Shown: positions 37,455-46,159, numbered from the stretch's first letter. The stretch: DNA of 64,000 nucleotides from DASVDE01 sp963740065 (GCA_963740065.1 CAVUCS010000001.1:372001-436000); one strand, 5' to 3'. Numbers and translations: made by a program. The notes: generated from the sequence alone by a model not told the origin.

Positions 37455-38543
37455 CTACAGAAGGACGAAGCGGTCTCGGTGGATCGCTTCTTCGGCGGCG
37501 TGCGGGAGGAGCTTCCTTACCTGCTTGCTGTTCATGCCTATGACACGCGTGAGCTCTTCCGCCGAGTAATCGGCGATGCCCTTTCCAATGACCGTTCCGT
37601 TGGCAGTGACCTCTACTGCATCGCCTGTGCCAAAGCTTCCCTCTACACCGGTGATCCCGACCGGCAAGAGGCTTGAGCCACTTTCCTTGAGCACGCGGGC
37701 GGCGCCGTCGTCGATGGCTAGCTTGCCTTTGGCCGGCTTGGCGTACTTGAGCCATAGCTTGAAGCTGGAGGCTTTGCTCGGTTGAGCGGTGAAGCTTGTG
37801 CCCCCCGGCTGGTCTCCGGCAGCCGCGGTGAGGGTTCCTTCGCTGGTGCCGTTGCAGATCACTGCCGGGATGCCGGCTTCGCTTGCCATTTCGGCGGCGG
37901 CTACCTTGCTTCGCATTCCTCCTGAGCCGAAGGCTGAGGTTCGGTCGCCTATTTCCAAGGCTTCGAGGTCGGCGAAGTTCTTGACCTCCGAGATGAGCTG
38001 AGCCTCCGAGTCGACGCGGGGGTCGGCGGTGTGGAGGCCGTCTATGTCCGTGAGCAGGACGATGAGCCGGGCGTCCAGGAGGATCGCTACCTGGGCGGCG
38101 AGGAAGTCGTTGTCGCCGAAGGTGATCTCGTCGGTTGCCGTGGTGTCGTTCTCGTTGACGACCGGGACCACGCCCCACTCAAGCAGGCGCTGAAGGGTCT
38201 GGCGGGCGTTGAGGTAGTTGGTGCGTGCGGCGATGTCGGCGGCGGTCAGCAGCACCTGGGCGGCGTGGGTTCCGTGGCCGGCGAGGCGGCTCTCGTAGGC
38301 GCGGAAGAGATCCCCTTGGCCGACGGCGGAAGCGGCCTGCAACTCGTCCATAGCCTTCGGTCGCTTTGCCAGTTCCATCAGCCGCATCCCGCGGGCGATC
38401 GCCCCGGAGGTGACCATCACCACTCGCTCGCCACCCTTCTCCAAAGCGGCGACCTGCTCGCAGACGGAATCGAGCACGTCGACGCGCAGCTCGCCGTCGT
38501 CGGCGGCGACAATTGAGGATCCGAGCTTTACGACGAGGGTCAT
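37455..38543 (-). CDS. proB: Glutamate 5-kinase
   Basis: LVVKLGSSIVAADDGELRVD, VVMVTSGAIARGMRLM, VPVVNENDTTATDEITFGDN and LLTDIDGLHTADPR are amino-acid-kinase motifs of ProB. The C-terminal about 80 residues form a PUA domain (RVLKESGSSLLPVGITGVEG). ATG 38543 starts the conserved segment, 10 bp after the obg stop, so obg-proB form an operon. First step of proline synthesis; its partner proA lies across the divergent promoter region. Confidence 0.95.
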   Translation of the reverse strand: MTLVVKLGSSIVAADDGELRVDVLDSVCEQVAALEKGGERVVMVTSGAIARGMRLMELAKRPKAMDELQAASAVGQGDLFRAYESRLAGHGTHAAQVLLTAADIAARTNYLNARQTLQRLLEWGVVPVVNENDTTATDEITFGDNDFLAAQVAILLDARLIVLLTDIDGLHTADPRVDSEAQLISEVKNFADLEALEIGDRTSAFGSGGMRSKVAAAEMASEAGIPAVICNGTSEGTLTAAAGDQPGGTSFTAQPSKASSFKLWLKYAKPAKGKLAIDDGAARVLKESGSSLLPVGITGVEGSFGTGDAVEVTANGTVIGKGIADYSAEELTRVIGMNSKQVRKLLPHAAEEAIHRDRFVLL

Positions 38544-38553
38544 GCGTCCACTC

Positions 38554-39843
38554 TTATATATGCAGCTCGAATTCATGCTCGCCGATGCGCACGTCATCGC
38601 CCGTCTCGAAGCCGGCGGCCTCGAGGGCGGAGATCACGCCGATTTCCTTGAGGCGGCTCTCCAGGTAACCCAAGGCTTCCTCGTTTCTGAGGTCATGGCG
38701 TTCTAAGAGCAGCTCGACGCCGCGACCGAGGACGCGGAAGCTGCCGTCGTCCTCGCGCTCAACCCAGTAGCCGCCCTCTCCCGCCGGTCTGTAGACCCGG
38801 TGTTCGGCCTCGAATTCCGAAGCGGGCTCTCCGAGGGTCTCGATCCGGGCCGGGGCTTCAGGCAGCTTTGTGAGGATCCGCCGGCGCAACTCGTCGAGTC
38901 CCTCGCCGGTGGCCGAAGAGACCGCCAGCACGTCGACGACCTGGTCCTCGAGTCGCTCTCTCCATGCCGCCACTGCCGCTTCCACCTGGTCCTCGGGGAG
39001 CAGATCTCGCTTGGAGAGGACGACCAGCTCCGGCAGCTGGTCGAGGTTCGCGCCATAAGAGGACAGCTCTTCGCGAATCGACTCGTAGTTCACCTCCGGC
39101 TCGCCCTCAAGTGGCGCTAGGTCGACCAAGTGCACGAGCACTGAACATCGCTCGACATGGGCAAGGAACTCGTGGCCAAGTCCGGCTCCTTCCGCGGCTC
39201 CCTCGATCAGACCGGGGATGTCGGCGATCACGGCTTGCCGATCGTGCCCCTCAATCGTCCCGAGCACGGGCGAGAGCGTTGTGAAGGGGTAGTCGGCCAC
39301 CTTCGGCGCCGCCCGCGTCAGCCGACTGAGCAGTGACGACTTGCCCGCGTTCGGCAACCCGACCAGTCCGACATCCGCCAGCAGTTTCAGTTGCAGCTCG
39401 ATCCATCCCGACTCGCCCGCCGTCCCCTTTTCGGCGAAGCGGGGGGCCTGGCGTGTGGAGGTGGTGAAGCGCTTGTTCCCATGCCCGCCGCGGCCGCCAT
39501 GGGCGAGGATCGCTCGCTGCCCGGGCTCGACCAGGTCGACTCGACTGCCATCGACCGCGGTCGCTTGCGTTCCGGCGGGGACGGGGATCTCCCGATCTTC
39601 CCCCCGTGCCCCGTGCTTGTTTGATCCTTCGCCGTGTCGTCCCCGTCCGGCCCGGAAGTGCTTGCTCCCTCGATGCGCGCCCAGATCCCTTCGCGACGAG
39701 TCGCAGACGAGCACGACGTCGCCGCCATGCCCGCCGTCTCCACCGTCGGGACCTCCCTTTGGCACGTGGGCCTCTCGGCGAAATGAGATGCATCCGTTCC
39801 CGCCGGCTCCACCCTCGACCCAGATTTTCGCCTTGTCGTACAT
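38554..39843 (-). CDS. obg: GTPase Obg/CgtA
   Basis: The glycine-rich Obg fold (KIWVEGGAGGNGCISFRREA, GGDGGHGGDVVLVCDSSRRD) is followed by the G domain with GLPNAGKSSLLSRLT (G1), IADIPGLIEGAAEGAGLGHE (G3) and LSKRDLL (G4), then a C-terminal OCT domain (YWVEREDDGSFRVLGRGVEL). 429 aa. ATG 39843. It is a ribosome-assembly and stress GTPase. Confidence 0.96.
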   Translation of the reverse strand: MYDKAKIWVEGGAGGNGCISFRREAHVPKGGPDGGDGGHGGDVVLVCDSSRRDLGAHRGSKHFRAGRGRHGEGSNKHGARGEDREIPVPAGTQATAVDGSRVDLVEPGQRAILAHGGRGGHGNKRFTTSTRQAPRFAEKGTAGESGWIELQLKLLADVGLVGLPNAGKSSLLSRLTRAAPKVADYPFTTLSPVLGTIEGHDRQAVIADIPGLIEGAAEGAGLGHEFLAHVERCSVLVHLVDLAPLEGEPEVNYESIREELSSYGANLDQLPELVVLSKRDLLPEDQVEAAVAAWRERLEDQVVDVLAVSSATGEGLDELRRRILTKLPEAPARIETLGEPASEFEAEHRVYRPAGEGGYWVEREDDGSFRVLGRGVELLLERHDLRNEEALGYLESRLKEIGVISALEAAGFETGDDVRIGEHEFELHI

Positions 39844-39866
39844 CGTGGCCAAGAGCGTAGGGGAGG

Positions 39867-39983
39867 GAGGGTGGGGCACCCCTCCCGCTGCGCTGGGTTT
39901 TTCGCCACGGGCGTCACTGGCTCGCCGCGAGGGTGGGTGGGGCGAAAAACTAGCGCCGCTTGCGGGAGGGGAACCCCACCCTC
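39867..39983. repeat. Palindromic element 3 (core family B) between obg and proA
   Basis: 22-nt arms at 39867-39888 and 39962-39983 pair at 20 positions. The core contains GCTGGGTTTTTCGCC on the left and GGGGCGAAAAACTAGCGCC on the right, shared with the element at 54899-55020. It fills most of the 159-bp divergent region, so it lies in the promoters of both obg and proA. Weaker pairing extends outside the arms (AGCGTAGGG against CCCTTAGCGCT). Confidence 0.8.
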
Positions 39984-40002
39984 CTAGCTACCCTTAGCGC
40001 TT

Positions 40003-41268
40003 ATGACGACAACTACGACCAGCATTGCGGAGACGTGTGTCGCCGCGCGGCGTGCGGCGCGGGAGCTGGCGGGGGTTTCGACTGATGTCAAGAACGCCGC
40101 GCTTGAGGCGACCGCCCGGCTGCTTGGCGAGCGGGCTTCGGAGATTCTTGAGGCGAATGCGGCCGATCTTGCCGATGAGCGGGCCGCTGGGCTGAGCGAG
40201 GCTCTGCGGGACCGGTTGACCCTGACCGCGGATCGAGTTGCTGCGATGGCGGAAGGGGTGCGGGCGGTGTTGGCTCTGCCCGATCCGATCGGGGAAGAGC
40301 TGGAGCACCGGACGCTGGAGAGCGGGCTGGACCTGCGCAAGCTGCGGGTGCCGCTCGGAGTTGTCGCGGTTGTCTACGAGGCCCGGCCCAACGTGACGAT
40401 CGACTGCGCCGCGCTGACGATCAAGAGCGGCAACGCGATTGTGCTGCGCGGATCGAGCTATGCGGAGCGGTCGAATGGAGCGCTGGCGGCGGTCGCCCGC
40501 GAGGCGCTCGTCGAGGCTGGACTGCCCGAGGACGCGGTTCTGCTGCTTGCCGGCGGCGGGCGCGAGGACCTGGCCGAGCTGGCGACGCAGGACGGTCTCG
40601 TCGATCTGTTGATCCCGCGCGGGGGGGAGGGGCTGAAGAACGCCTTGAAGGATGTGGCGACGGTGCCGGTGATGTACGCCGCCGCGGGCAACTGCCACGT
40701 GTACGTGCACTCCGACGCCGATCTGGAGATGGCGCGGCGGATCGCGGTCAACGCGAAGACGCAGCGCCCGGGGGTCTGCAACGCGGCGGAGACGTTGCTG
40801 GTCAGCGCTGAGGTAGCCGCCGAATTTCTTCCCCCCGCCCTCACCGACCTGCGCGATGCGGGGGTGCTGCTTGTCGGCGACCAGCGCGCGCGAGAGCTGG
40901 CCGGCGATGTCGAGATCGGTACCGCGGCGGATGAGGATTGGGACACGGAGTACCTCGACCTGAAGATGGCGGTTGGAGTGGTGGATTCCCTCGATCAGGC
41001 CATCGAGCACGTCAACTCCCATGGCACCGGCCATTCGGAGGCGATTGTCACCTCGTCGATGGAGGCCTCAGAGCGCTTCGCCGGCGGCGTCGACGCTGCC
41101 GTCGTCTACACCAACGCTTCCACTCGATTCACCGATGGCTTCGAGTTTGGGATGGGCGCTGAGATCGGCAACTCGACCCAGAAGCTGCACGCGCGCGGCC
41201 CGATCGGCATGCGTGAGCTGACGACCTTCAAGTACGTCGTGCGCGGCGACGGCCAGGTACGTGAGTAA
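40003..41268 (+). CDS. proA: Gamma-glutamyl phosphate reductase
   Basis: VPLGVVAVVYEARPNVTIDC, SGNAIVLRGSSYAERSNGAL, AKTQRPGVCNAAETLLV (catalytic Cys) and FGMGAEIGNSTQKLHARGPI are ProA motifs in the aldehyde dehydrogenase fold; 421 aa. Second step of proline synthesis from the ProB product. The end overlaps nadD by 8 bp. Confidence 0.96.
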   Translation: MTTTTTSIAETCVAARRAARELAGVSTDVKNAALEATARLLGERASEILEANAADLADERAAGLSEALRDRLTLTADRVAAMAEGVRAVLALPDPIGEELEHRTLESGLDLRKLRVPLGVVAVVYEARPNVTIDCAALTIKSGNAIVLRGSSYAERSNGALAAVAREALVEAGLPEDAVLLLAGGGREDLAELATQDGLVDLLIPRGGEGLKNALKDVATVPVMYAAAGNCHVYVHSDADLEMARRIAVNAKTQRPGVCNAAETLLVSAEVAAEFLPPALTDLRDAGVLLVGDQRARELAGDVEIGTAADEDWDTEYLDLKMAVGVVDSLDQAIEHVNSHGTGHSEAIVTSSMEASERFAGGVDAAVVYTNASTRFTDGFEFGMGAEIGNSTQKLHARGPIGMRELTTFKYVVRGDGQVRE

Positions 41269-41869
41269 CGCGTCCGGCGGCGTTGGGGTCCTCGGCTCGG
41301 CGTTCAACCCGCCGCACCTGGGACATCTGGCGTTAGCTCAAGAGGCTCTTTGGCAGCTGGGGCTGAGCGAAGTGATCCTCGTCCCGACGGGTGAGGCCCC
41401 GCATAAGCGCATCCTCGACGACCCCGGGCGGGAGCTGCGCTTGGCGATGACGCGACTTGCCGCCGCTGACGATTCGCGCTTCTCCGTCTCCACCGTTGAG
41501 GTCGACCGCGACGGGCCGTCCTACACATATGAAACCTTGGAGCTGCTTGCGAATGAGAAGCCTGATACGGAGTTGGTGTTCGTGATGGGGGCGGACGCCG
41601 CCGTCGGACTGGAAAGCTGGCGCAACCCGGACCGGGTGGTGGAGCGAGCCCGGCTGGCCGTGGCCCGTCGTGCCGGTGTCTCAGATGCCGAGGTCGCAGC
41701 GGTGATGCGCAGTCTTGACGCCGACGGCCGGGCGACGATGCTGGAGATGCCGCAGTTCGGTGTCTCCTCTTCCGCCGTGCGTGAGCGCGCGGCCGCCGGG
41801 CGGCCGCTGCGCTATCTGGTGCCCGAGCCAGTCGCGCGGTTTATCGAAGAGAAGGGGGTTTACGCGTGA
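41261..41869 (+). CDS. nadD: Nicotinate-nucleotide adenylyltransferase
   Basis: GVLGSAFNPPHLGHLALAQE (HxGH nucleotidyl-transfer motif), VPTGEAPHK, FVMGADAAVGLESWRNPD and FGVSSSAVRERAAAG (ISSTxxR-like) identify NadD; 202 aa. It makes deamido-NAD. The GTG start overlaps proA; the end overlaps rsfS (GTGA). Confidence 0.93.
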   Translation: MSNASGGVGVLGSAFNPPHLGHLALAQEALWQLGLSEVILVPTGEAPHKRILDDPGRELRLAMTRLAAADDSRFSVSTVEVDRDGPSYTYETLELLANEKPDTELVFVMGADAAVGLESWRNPDRVVERARLAVARRAGVSDAEVAAVMRSLDADGRATMLEMPQFGVSSSAVRERAAAGRPLRYLVPEPVARFIEEKGVYA

Positions 41870-42267
41870 GTGAGTTCGATTCCGAGGCATTGACGCGGAG
41901 GGTCGCGGAACTCGCCGACTCAAAAGGGGCGGAGGAGATTGTCGTCCTGGACATGCGGGGGCTCGTTTCCTACACGGACTTCCTGGCGATCTGCACGGCG
42001 CGCAACGAGCGCCAGGCACGGGCGATCGTCGACGAGGTGAGGTTGCGGGTGAAGAACGAGGATGAGTTGCTGCCCGGCGGTGTCGATGGGGAGGGGGCCG
42101 CGGGGTGGGTGGTGCTCGATTACCTGGACTGCTTGCTGCACGTCTTCACTGAGGAGGCAAGGCAGCGTTATCGGTTGGAGGAACTGTGGCGGGAGGCTCC
42201 TAAGCTCGAGTTGCAGCTCGCACAAGATGGCGTCCGGCGGCACCTCTACGGTGCCGCGCATGGGTAG
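41866..42267 (+). CDS. rsfS: Ribosome silencing factor RsfS
   Basis: KGAEEIVVLDMRGLVSYTDF, LAICTARNERQARAIVDEVR and VLDYLDCLLHVFTEEARQRY are the DUF143/Iojap family motifs; 133 aa. It binds L14 and blocks subunit joining in starvation. It usually follows nadD, as here. Confidence 0.93.
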   Translation: MSEFDSEALTRRVAELADSKGAEEIVVLDMRGLVSYTDFLAICTARNERQARAIVDEVRLRVKNEDELLPGGVDGEGAAGWVVLDYLDCLLHVFTEEARQRYRLEELWREAPKLELQLAQDGVRRHLYGAAHG

Positions 42268-42982
42268 CTTCAAGAGGGCGTTTTTCGGCTACCGCCGCGC
42301 CGAAGTAGATGCGGCGTTTGTCGCGCGGAACGCGCAGATTAGGAAGCTCAGACGCGATGTGGGTGAGGCGGAGAACGCCACGGCCGAAATCGAATGTGAG
42401 CTGACCTCGCTTTCCGGCATGGTGCTGGAGCGCGAGCGTGAGATCCGCGGCCTGACCGAGCGGCTGCGCGAGGCAAACGAGCGCCACGACCGCAGCATCG
42501 CGTCCTTGGACTCGATTTCGGCCCGACTGGAGGAAATTCAGTCTCAGGCGCGCGGTCAAGCGACGCGGATTCGGATGAAGGCGCTGCGCGAAGCGGTGGA
42601 AGTCAGCCGTCGGGCGCAGGAGCTGGTCGAGGCCCAGGAACCGGCGGGCGAAGCGGCACCGAGCGCCAACGGCCACGCCTCGATTGAGCCTAAAAGTCTC
42701 TTCGAGGGGCTGGTGAGAGTCGATATCGGGCCACTCGGAGATTTCTCTCAGCTGGTCGGCTTCGAAGACGCGATCGGCCAACTCGGCGCCACCTCCGAGA
42801 TTTCCATCGAGCGATTCTCCGAGGGCCGCGCCACGCTTTCAATGCGCCTCGATGAGCCGATCGAGCTCCTCCGCGAGCTGGAAGCCCGCTCGCCGGTCGA
42901 CTTCAGAGTTCGCCGCACCGCGGACGACAACCTGATCCTCGACGTAGACGAGGATCAGGGCCCAGAGCAGCAAGCCGCTTAG
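42260..42982 (+). CDS. DivIVA-like coiled-coil protein
   Basis: ATG 42260 overlaps the rsfS end by 8 bp. KRAFFGYRRAEVDAAFVARN resembles the membrane-binding start of DivIVA/GpsB proteins (FxGYxxxEVDxF). It is followed by a coiled coil over residues about 28-125 (ENATAEIECELTSLSGMVLE, LEEIQSQARGQ) and a C-terminal domain of about 90 residues with no recognised family. It may be a polar or septal scaffold, given rod-shape genes nearby; this is inference. Confidence 0.6.
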   Translation: MGSFKRAFFGYRRAEVDAAFVARNAQIRKLRRDVGEAENATAEIECELTSLSGMVLEREREIRGLTERLREANERHDRSIASLDSISARLEEIQSQARGQATRIRMKALREAVEVSRRAQELVEAQEPAGEAAPSANGHASIEPKSLFEGLVRVDIGPLGDFSQLVGFEDAIGQLGATSEISIERFSEGRATLSMRLDEPIELLRELEARSPVDFRVRRTADDNLILDVDEDQGPEQQAA

Positions 42983-43042
42983 CCGCGGCAATTTGTTGCA
43001 CTTTTGTCACGTTTTACCGCTTGTTCCGCATTCCTCTGTCTG

Positions 43043-43056
43043 CGAACATATGTTCG
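43043..43056. promoter_or_regulatory. LexA-type SOS box before the endonuclease gene
   Basis: CGAACATATGTTCG is a perfect 14-bp palindrome fitting the Gram-positive/actinobacterial LexA consensus CGAAC-N4-GTTCG. It abuts ATG 43057 of the endonuclease gene, implying damage-inducible expression. Confidence 0.75.
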
Positions 43057-43737
43057 ATGGACAACCCCAACCACAAGGGAAATGTTGCTGAGTTGGCTAT
43101 CGCAACCGAGGCGGCTCGCCTCGGTCTCTCTGTCCTCAAGCCTCTAACCGAGCACGAGCGCTATGACCTTGTGATTGGAGTAGCTGATCGACTGCTTCGG
43201 GTCCAATGCAAGTGGGGGGCACATCAAGGGGATGTCATTACTGTGCGTCTGAGTTCCAGTTATCACTCGCCTACTCGAGGCTATGTCAAGGGCACCTACA
43301 CGGCGTCGGAGGTTGATGTCTTCGCCGTCTACTGTCAGGAGTTGAATCGGTGCTATCTGCTCCCGATGGATTTGGTTGCAGGTCAGAGCACTCTGCACCT
43401 TCGCCTTGAGCCAGCGAAGAACAACCAGCGCGCAGCGCTAAACTGGGCGTCCGATTACGAGTTCCGCGGGGCTGTAGCTCAGTTGGCAGAGCGTTCGAAT
43501 GGCATTCGAAAGGCCGAGGGTTCGAATCCCTCCAGCTCCACTCCCCAGTTGACTCGTGCGGCGGAGTTTGTTTTTACCGAGCGCAAAGACTTCGCTGACC
43601 TCGAGGAGACAGTCGGCATGGACGAGTTCTACGCCAAGCTCGCGCAGTACGTCCGCCGCGCCGAAGCCGGCCAGGAAACCGCGATCACTCGCTGGGGCAG
43701 GCCCGTGGCCAGGCTGGTTCCAGTGATGGTGGGCTGA
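43057..43737 (+). CDS. PD-(D/E)XK endonuclease reading through a tRNA gene
   Basis: KGNVAELAIATEAARLGLSV, LTEHERYDLVIGVADRLLRV and QCKWGAHQGDVITVRLSSSY give the E...D...QxKW layout of PD-(D/E)XK nucleases of the group I intron-endonuclease type (I-Ssp6803I-like); Asp in RYDLV and Lys in QCKW are the likely catalytic residues. The domain ends around NWASDYEF (residue about 136). The frame has no stop there but passes through tRNA-Ala as GAVAQLAERSNGIRKAEGSN and on into the Phd-like segment, 226 aa in all. The intended C-terminus is unclear. No intron is seen in the tRNA. Confidence 0.75.
   Translation: MDNPNHKGNVAELAIATEAARLGLSVLKPLTEHERYDLVIGVADRLLRVQCKWGAHQGDVITVRLSSSYHSPTRGYVKGTYTASEVDVFAVYCQELNRCYLLPMDLVAGQSTLHLRLEPAKNNQRAALNWASDYEFRGAVAQLAERSNGIRKAEGSNPSSSTPQLTRAAEFVFTERKDFADLEETVGMDEFYAKLAQYVRRAEAGQETAITRWGRPVARLVPVMVG
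43468..43540 (+). tRNA. tRNA-Ala (anticodon GGC)
   Basis: All arms fold: acceptor 43468-43474 with 43533-43539 (one G-T pair), D arm GCTC/GAGC, anticodon stem TTCGA/TCGAA with loop ATGGCAT (anticodon GGC at 43501-43503), a 5-nt variable loop, and T arm GAGGG-TTCGAAT-CCCTC. Discriminator A at 43540; CCA is not encoded. It reads GCC alanine codons. It lies wholly inside the reading frame of the endonuclease ORF. Confidence 0.95.
43618..43737 (+). pseudogene. Phd/YefM-type antitoxin remnant
   Basis: From ATG 43618 the frame reads MDEFYAKLAQYVRRAEAGQE and TAITRWGRPVARLVPVMVG, matching the middle of Phd/YefM antitoxins (LSxYVRRAExGExxxITxxGRPVARLVP). The N-terminal DNA-binding strand and the C-terminal toxin-binding tail are missing and no toxin gene follows. 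It is in the same frame as the upstream endonuclease. Either a decayed antitoxin or a minimal 39-aa protein. Confidence 0.55.
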
Positions 43738-43746
43738 CACCGACCG

Positions 43747-44226
43747 GTGTTCTTCGTCGCCGTCCGGCGCGGAATTCAGGATGAGCCGGTGATCAGAGAG
43801 TTACTTCCACCCGATACGCGCCTTGGGTTCGCGGCGATGAAGGCGCTGCGGTCGGGGCTTGCCGACGTGGAGTCGTTCGTGCGTCAAGTCAACGAGGTTC
43901 AGCGGCCCCAGAGATACCGTCTTGTCGGCGCCTTCCAAGAAGGCGGTTCCGAGGCTGTCGCCGTGGCTGGCTTCCGGATTATCGACACGCTCGCCTGGGG
44001 GCATTGCCTCTACGTCGATGATCTCTCGACCCTGCCCGACGCAAGGCGTAGGGGGCATGCTGGGGCACTGCTGAAGTGGCTACATGAGGAAGCGCAGCGT
44101 TTCGGCTGTGGTCAGCTTCATCTCGACTCCGGCGTCGAAATCGATCGCGCCGACGCTCACAGGCTCTACTTGAACAGCGGCCTGGTCATAGCCGCGCACC
44201 ACTTTGCCCGCTACGTCGGCGACTGA
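43747..44226 (+). CDS. GNAT-family N-acetyltransferase
   Basis: GHCLYVDDLSTLPDARRRGH followed by AGALLKWLHEEAQRFGCGQL contains the acetyl-CoA loop (RRRGHAG), and HRLYLNSGLVIAAHHFARYV is the usual last element. GTG 43747 gives 159 aa; GTG 43789 (VIRELLPPDTRLGF) would match shorter relatives better. The gene end overlaps the convergent hydrolase by 41 bp. The substrate is unknown. Confidence 0.82.
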   Translation: MFFVAVRRGIQDEPVIRELLPPDTRLGFAAMKALRSGLADVESFVRQVNEVQRPQRYRLVGAFQEGGSEAVAVAGFRIIDTLAWGHCLYVDDLSTLPDARRRGHAGALLKWLHEEAQRFGCGQLHLDSGVEIDRADAHRLYLNSGLVIAAHHFARYVGD

Positions 44227-45388
44227 TCGCACCGTCTGCGTCCAGCGTCGAGAGGAAGTCCTTGAGGCGACGTTCGTAGAGCTTCGGGTTGACGTTCCAG
44301 GATTCGGTGTGGCCGGCGCGAGGGGCTTTGAAGTAGGTGACCCAGCGGGGCAGCTCGCCGGCGAACTCGTCGCTCGTTGAGATTGGGACCACCTTGTCGT
44401 CGAGACCGTGGAAGAGAAGGATCGGTAGGTGGAAGTCCTCGGGATGGTCCGCTGCGTCGAGGTTGTTCCAGTCGACGTCTATGCGTGCCCCAATTGCCCA
44501 TTCGACCGGAATGGTCGAGAAGGCAGGCATGCCCATCTCGGTTGCGTTGAATTTGATCGTTTCCCTCCAGTTGAGGGCGGGCGCGTCGAGGACGAGACCC
44601 GCTACCCGTGAGGCTAGATCAGAGTTCTGCATGAACTGGGCGACGATTGAGCCGCCCATCGAGTAGCCGGCCAGGACGAGACGCTTGGCCCCGTGGGCGA
44701 GCGCATAGCGCGCGGCGGCTTCCAGGTCCCGCCACTCGGTCTGGCCCATGTGGTGGAGGCCATCGGGGCTGGGGGGTGCGCCCAGATCCTCGCGGTATGT
44801 GATCAGCAGGATTGGCAGCCCGGCACGGTGCAGGGTCGGCGCGATTCGGAGGCCGGCGGTGGGATCGTCATTGATTCCGTGTACGGCGATTGCCCAGGTG
44901 TGGCTTCGTCCAGGGATCTGCCAGGCGGGCATTGAGCCCAGCTCTCCCGGGACGGCAACGTTGGCGAAAGGCAACCCGAGCGTCTGGCGTGGATTGCCGG
45001 CGTAGGTCGTCGCGTCAACGGCGACCTTCATACCCGGCGCCAGGTGGCCACGCGCCGAGCGCAACTGCCTGGTCACGGTCTCCCCGTTGCGCCCGGTCTC
45101 GGCGCCGATGATCGCCGACCCACCCTGCCAGACGAGCCCGTAGACGCCCGGCCTCTCGGTGTCCGCGGAGCGCGAGAGCGCGATCTGTCCGGGCGTCAGT
45201 CCCTTGACGGTTACGTCCTCGGGCCAATTGGAGTGGTTCGGAACCAGCACCGCGGAAGAGAAGTGCCAGCTCACCGCCGCGCCCAGCAAGGCAAGCGCGA
45301 CCAGCGTCAGGGTCGTGGCGCATAAAAGACGCCAGTGCCGCCGCGGCCAGGCCGTCGCCGTCGATTTTTGCGCCTCCCCCGCCTGCAT
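44186..45388 (-). CDS. Membrane-anchored alpha/beta hydrolase
   Basis: An N-terminal helix LLCATTLTLVALALLGAAVS (signal anchor) precedes a hydrolase domain with WAIAVHGINDDPTAGLR (oxyanion region), LVLAGYSMGGSIVAQFM (nucleophile GYSMGG), LLFHGLDDKVVPISTSDEFA (Asp) and APRAGHTESWNVNP (His). At 400 aa it resembles extracytoplasmic lipases/acyl hydrolases of actinobacteria. ATG 45388. Confidence 0.85.
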   Translation of the reverse strand: MQAGEAQKSTATAWPRRHWRLLCATTLTLVALALLGAAVSWHFSSAVLVPNHSNWPEDVTVKGLTPGQIALSRSADTERPGVYGLVWQGGSAIIGAETGRNGETVTRQLRSARGHLAPGMKVAVDATTYAGNPRQTLGLPFANVAVPGELGSMPAWQIPGRSHTWAIAVHGINDDPTAGLRIAPTLHRAGLPILLITYREDLGAPPSPDGLHHMGQTEWRDLEAAARYALAHGAKRLVLAGYSMGGSIVAQFMQNSDLASRVAGLVLDAPALNWRETIKFNATEMGMPAFSTIPVEWAIGARIDVDWNNLDAADHPEDFHLPILLFHGLDDKVVPISTSDEFAGELPRWVTYFKAPRAGHTESWNVNPKLYERRLKDFLSTLDADGAISRRRSGQSGARL

Positions 45389-45451
45389 GCGGCAAACCTA
45401 TCGCGGCGCCCATCGTTCAATGGACACCGCCTTCCTGCCGATGAGTCAGCG

Positions 45452-46159
45452 ATGGACGCCGTCAACGAGCACGTTTTCTCGCATGGGATGCGGGATACCC
45501 GCGAGACCCTTGAGGCTTGGGACGGGGAGTCCTGGGCGGTGCTTCGGGGGTGGCTGGCGCTCAGCGTGGCGATCGCGCTGGCGCTGCTGGGGGCAGTGTG
45601 GGTCGTCGCCGGGTTCTTGACCCCGGACATAACGCCAATTCACTTGCCCGGCGTCACCGAACCGAGCGAACCGAGCGACCTGTTGCCGATCCTTTGGCGC
45701 AACTCGCTGGTTCTTGCCCTGCACGGCACCGCCTGCGTGGCGGGCTTCATCGCCGGCGCCTCGATGCCGATCGCCGCCGCTCAGCGGTCCGGCTTTTCCC
45801 GCTGGGTTCACGTCAAAGCGGGGGAGCTGGCGATCCTCTTCGTCGCCGCGGTCACCCTCTTCTCCCTCTCAACCCAGGCTCTCTACCTCGGCTTCCAGGG
45901 CGCGACGATCGCCTACCAGCTCGATATTTCCCACGCGACCCTCATCCTCAGCGTTCTCCCACACGCCCTCCCTGAGCTGACGGCCCTGTTCTTGCCCCTC
46001 GCCGCCTGGCTGATCGCCAGCCGCCGCGGCGAGTGGAACCAGCTCCTCGCCGCGACCTTCATCACCGTCGCCTTGGCGGTTCCCGTGCTTCTCGTCTCGG
46101 CCACAATCGAGGTCTATCTCTGGCCGCACATCCTGGAGACCCTCTCACCTGTGGTGTAG
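45452..46159 (+). CDS. SpoIIM-like (DUF95) integral membrane protein
   Basis: ATG 45452 gives 235 aa with about five transmembrane helices (LALSVAIALALLGAVWVVAG, FIAGASMPIAAA, LAILFVAAVTLFSLS, ATFITVALAVPVLLVSATIE) and the SpoIIM-type pattern NSLVLALHGTACVAGFIAGA and LPHALPELTALFLPLAAWLI. In Bacillus SpoIIM is part of the engulfment peptidoglycan machinery; in non-sporulators the family is unassigned. A palindromic element starts at its stop codon. Confidence 0.8.
   Translation: MDAVNEHVFSHGMRDTRETLEAWDGESWAVLRGWLALSVAIALALLGAVWVVAGFLTPDITPIHLPGVTEPSEPSDLLPILWRNSLVLALHGTACVAGFIAGASMPIAAAQRSGFSRWVHVKAGELAILFVAAVTLFSLSTQALYLGFQGATIAYQLDISHATLILSVLPHALPELTALFLPLAAWLIASRRGEWNQLLAATFITVALAVPVLLVSATIEVYLWPHILETLSPVV

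Noticed and set aside
43057..43737. A new C-terminal protein domain in the endonuclease
   Set aside because: The segment GAVAQLAERSNGIRKAEGSN is simply the translated tRNA-Ala sequence, not a domain.
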